DNA of 7,928 nucleotides from positions 1 to 7,928 of the forward strand of contig QHWL01000186.1 of NCBI GenBank assembly GCA_003222555.1, written 5' to 3'. Shown here piece by piece: positions 6,696 through 7,928 of this stretch. This DNA comes from Acidobacteriota bacterium. Its GTDB lineage: Bacteria; Acidobacteriota; Vicinamibacteria; Vicinamibacterales; CAVVIG01. Below the pieces are notes generated by a model, which did not search any database, was not told the DNA's origin, and was given only the letters and a program-made list of their open reading frames with translations. Every line of letters starts with the position of its first letter. The stretch's first letter is position 1. The translations under genes were made by a program, and so were the position numbers.

Positions 6696-6697
6696 GC
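6678..6697 (-). terminator. Hairpin behind the dehydrogenase gene, inside the isomerase promoter
   Basis: In the minus-strand RNA GCUUGCCC pairs with GGGCGAGC around a GUGC loop, an 8-bp stem with one G-U pair, starting 16 bases after the dehydrogenase stop. There is no U-run, so efficient intrinsic termination is not assured. On the DNA it covers the isomerase -35 box and most of the spacer. Confidence 0.35.
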
Positions 6698-6713
6698 GGA
6701 TTGTGCCCCATCT

Positions 6714-7865
6714 TCAGTCGGCGGCCACCTCGACCCACGCCCGCCCGCGGTGGCTGGCGAGCACGGCATCGAGCACGCGCATCTGGCGAAGGCCGGCCGC
6801 GAACTGCGGGTATTCGGCCGCAACCCCATCCTCCGGGATCGACTGGTAGAACCGGCGAAAGAGCTGCTTGAACGTGTCGTCGTAGCCTTCGCTGTGCCCA
6901 CCAGGCAGATCGGCGTAGGCCGCGGCCGCCGGCGCGAGCAGCGACGGATCCTTGAGGACGACTTCGTTGCCGCCGTTGCGATGGCCGATCCACAGCTCGT
7001 CGGGCCGCTCCTGATTCCACGAGGCGGACGCCTTGGTGCCGTAGATCTCGATGCTCAACCGGTTCTTGCATCCGGCCGAGACCTGACTGACGGTGAAGGC
7101 GCCGCGGGCGCGATCGCCCAGGTGGAACAGCACCGATCCGAAGTCTTCCGTGTCGACGGGAGCATCGACGCAGTCACCGGGCTTCAGCGATTTCCCGGAG
7201 AAGGTTTTCGTCGGACGAGCCGGGCGTTTGCGTGTCTGGTGAAACGTCGCCAGATCGGCGCAGATTGACGTGATGCTCTGGCCGGTGACGTGCTCCGCCA
7301 TGTCGCACCAGTGCGAGCCGATGTCCCCCATCGCGCGCAGGGCGCCGCCATGCCTGGCTTCGACGCGCCAGTTCCAGTCCGTATCGTAAAGGAGCCAATC
7401 CTGCGAATAGGTTCCCTGCGCGATGAGGACGTCGCCGAGCTCACCGGCTTCGCGCATCCGGCGCATCTGCTGCACCATCGGGTAGTAGCGGAGGTTGTGG
7501 CACGTGGCGTTGCGGACGCCCTTCGCCGCGGCGAGCGTCACGAGCGTTGCAGCCTCCGCGCTCGTCAGGGCCAGCGGCTTCTCGCACAGGACGTGCTTGC
7601 CTGCGTCCAGCGCGGCCGACGCCATCTCGAAATGCTGAGCGTTCGGCGTGCAGATGTGCACGGCCTGAATGTCGCGGCTGCGGAGAACGGAGCGGTAGTC
7701 GGCGGTCGCGTGCTCCACGCCGAAGGCGTCCGCCAGCGCGCGTGCTTTCTCGGCGCTCGTGCCGGCCACGGCCGCGACGTCGACGAACCCGAGCCGTCGC
7801 ACGGCTTCGAGGTGCACACGCCCCATGAAACCGGTTCCAATGATGGCCGTTTTGATGCGCTTCAC
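6714..7865 (-). CDS. Gfo/Idh/MocA-family NAD(P)-dependent sugar dehydrogenase
   Basis: This is a 383-residue oxidoreductase with a two-domain layout normal for the family. Residues 5-15 form the first strand and dinucleotide loop (KTAIIGTGFMG, with GTGFMG at 10-15). HICTPNAQHFEMA (70-82) and HVLCEKPLAL (91-100) follow, with the family EKP motif at 95-97; its lysine is the usual catalytic or nicotinamide-contacting residue. GDIGSHWCD (180-188) supplies the Asp and His (D181, H185) of the active site. The C-terminal half is the predominantly beta substrate and oligomer domain. It starts with GTG at 7865 (VKRIKTAIIG); no in-frame ATG or clear ribosome site precedes it. There is no signal peptide, so it is cytoplasmic, unlike the Tat-exported isomerase next to it. 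It likely oxidises or reduces a sugar or polyol hydroxyl. It has no visible operator copy, and its promoter may lie outside the window. Confidence 0.9.
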   Translation of the reverse strand: MKRIKTAIIGTGFMGRVHLEAVRRLGFVDVAAVAGTSAEKARALADAFGVEHATADYRSVLRSRDIQAVHICTPNAQHFEMASAALDAGKHVLCEKPLALTSAEAATLVTLAAAKGVRNATCHNLRYYPMVQQMRRMREAGELGDVLIAQGTYSQDWLLYDTDWNWRVEARHGGALRAMGDIGSHWCDMAEHVTGQSITSICADLATFHQTRKRPARPTKTFSGKSLKPGDCVDAPVDTEDFGSVLFHLGDRARGAFTVSQVSAGCKNRLSIEIYGTKASASWNQERPDELWIGHRNGGNEVVLKDPSLLAPAAAAYADLPGGHSEGYDDTFKQLFRRFYQSIPEDGVAAEYPQFAAGLRQMRVLDAVLASHRGRAWVEVAAD

Positions 7866-7928
7866 TATGGCGCCACAGGATACATCAGGACTCTTGTGTC
7901 AAAAGTCGAACGCGTCGATGTTGTCCTT

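Noticed and set aside
5257..6849. Plus-strand open frame of 530 codons across the regulator end, isomerase and dehydrogenase end
   Set aside because: It overlaps three well-supported genes and a control region, and its composition is Arg-rich without family motifs. It is a shadow frame.
7897..7902. TTGACA on the minus strand upstream of the dehydrogenase
   Set aside because: At a 17-bp spacing the -10 would be CCTGTG, and the better TATCCT is only 14 bp away. No operator follows, so a promoter call is not supported.
1..7928. CRISPR arrays, insertion sequences, integrase sites or rRNA/tRNA genes
   Set aside because: I found no regularly spaced repeats, transposase-like reading frames, terminal inverted repeats or RNA gene signatures in the window.

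Overview
The window looks like part of an Acidobacteria-type genome. The GC content is high, and there is an Oar-like TonB-dependent receptor with an N-terminal carboxypeptidase-regulatory-like domain. There is also a Tat-exported sugar isomerase-like protein with an Ala/Gly/Arg/Gln-rich insert. The phylum assignment is inferred from gene style only. The content is one carbohydrate-uptake and catabolism locus: outer-membrane receptor, inner-membrane MFS sugar transporter, LacI-family repressor, TIM-barrel sugar phosphate isomerase/epimerase-like protein, and a Gfo/Idh/MocA dehydrogenase.

Layout from left to right. Positions 1-2727 (minus) hold the receptor gene. It runs off the left edge and is broken by two frame changes, near 2212-2229 and 445-459. 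Positions 2728-3010 are intergenic, with a promoter/operator for the receptor and a GC-rich hairpin behind the transporter gene. Positions 3011-4351 (minus) are the MFS transporter. Positions 4352-4525 are a divergent control region. Positions 4526-5551 (plus) are the LacI-family regulator. Positions 5552-5619 are a short convergent gap with an inverted repeat. Positions 5620-6591 (minus) are the isomerase. Positions 6592-6713 are its promoter/operator. Positions 6714-7865 (minus) are the dehydrogenase. Positions 7866-7928 are upstream sequence with no convincing signal.

The most informative signal is a near-palindromic 14-mer of the form TGTAATCGRTTGYA. It occurs exactly three times: upstream of the receptor (2782-2795), the transporter (4380-4393) and the isomerase (6652-6665). 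It has the size, symmetry and central CpG expected of a LacI-family operator, and the only regulator in the window is such a protein. At the receptor and isomerase genes the 14-mer starts one base after a sigma70-like -10 box, with a -35 box 17 bp further upstream. The locus therefore reads as a small local regulon in which the repressor shuts off outer-membrane entry, inner-membrane entry and one periplasmic enzyme together. The dehydrogenase has no visible copy. The substrate cannot be named from sequence alone.

The second notable point is how the receptor is broken. At both sites the same short string makes family-like protein in both frames. This suggests loss of one copy of a short near-tandem repeat, by real deletion or by assembly collapse.
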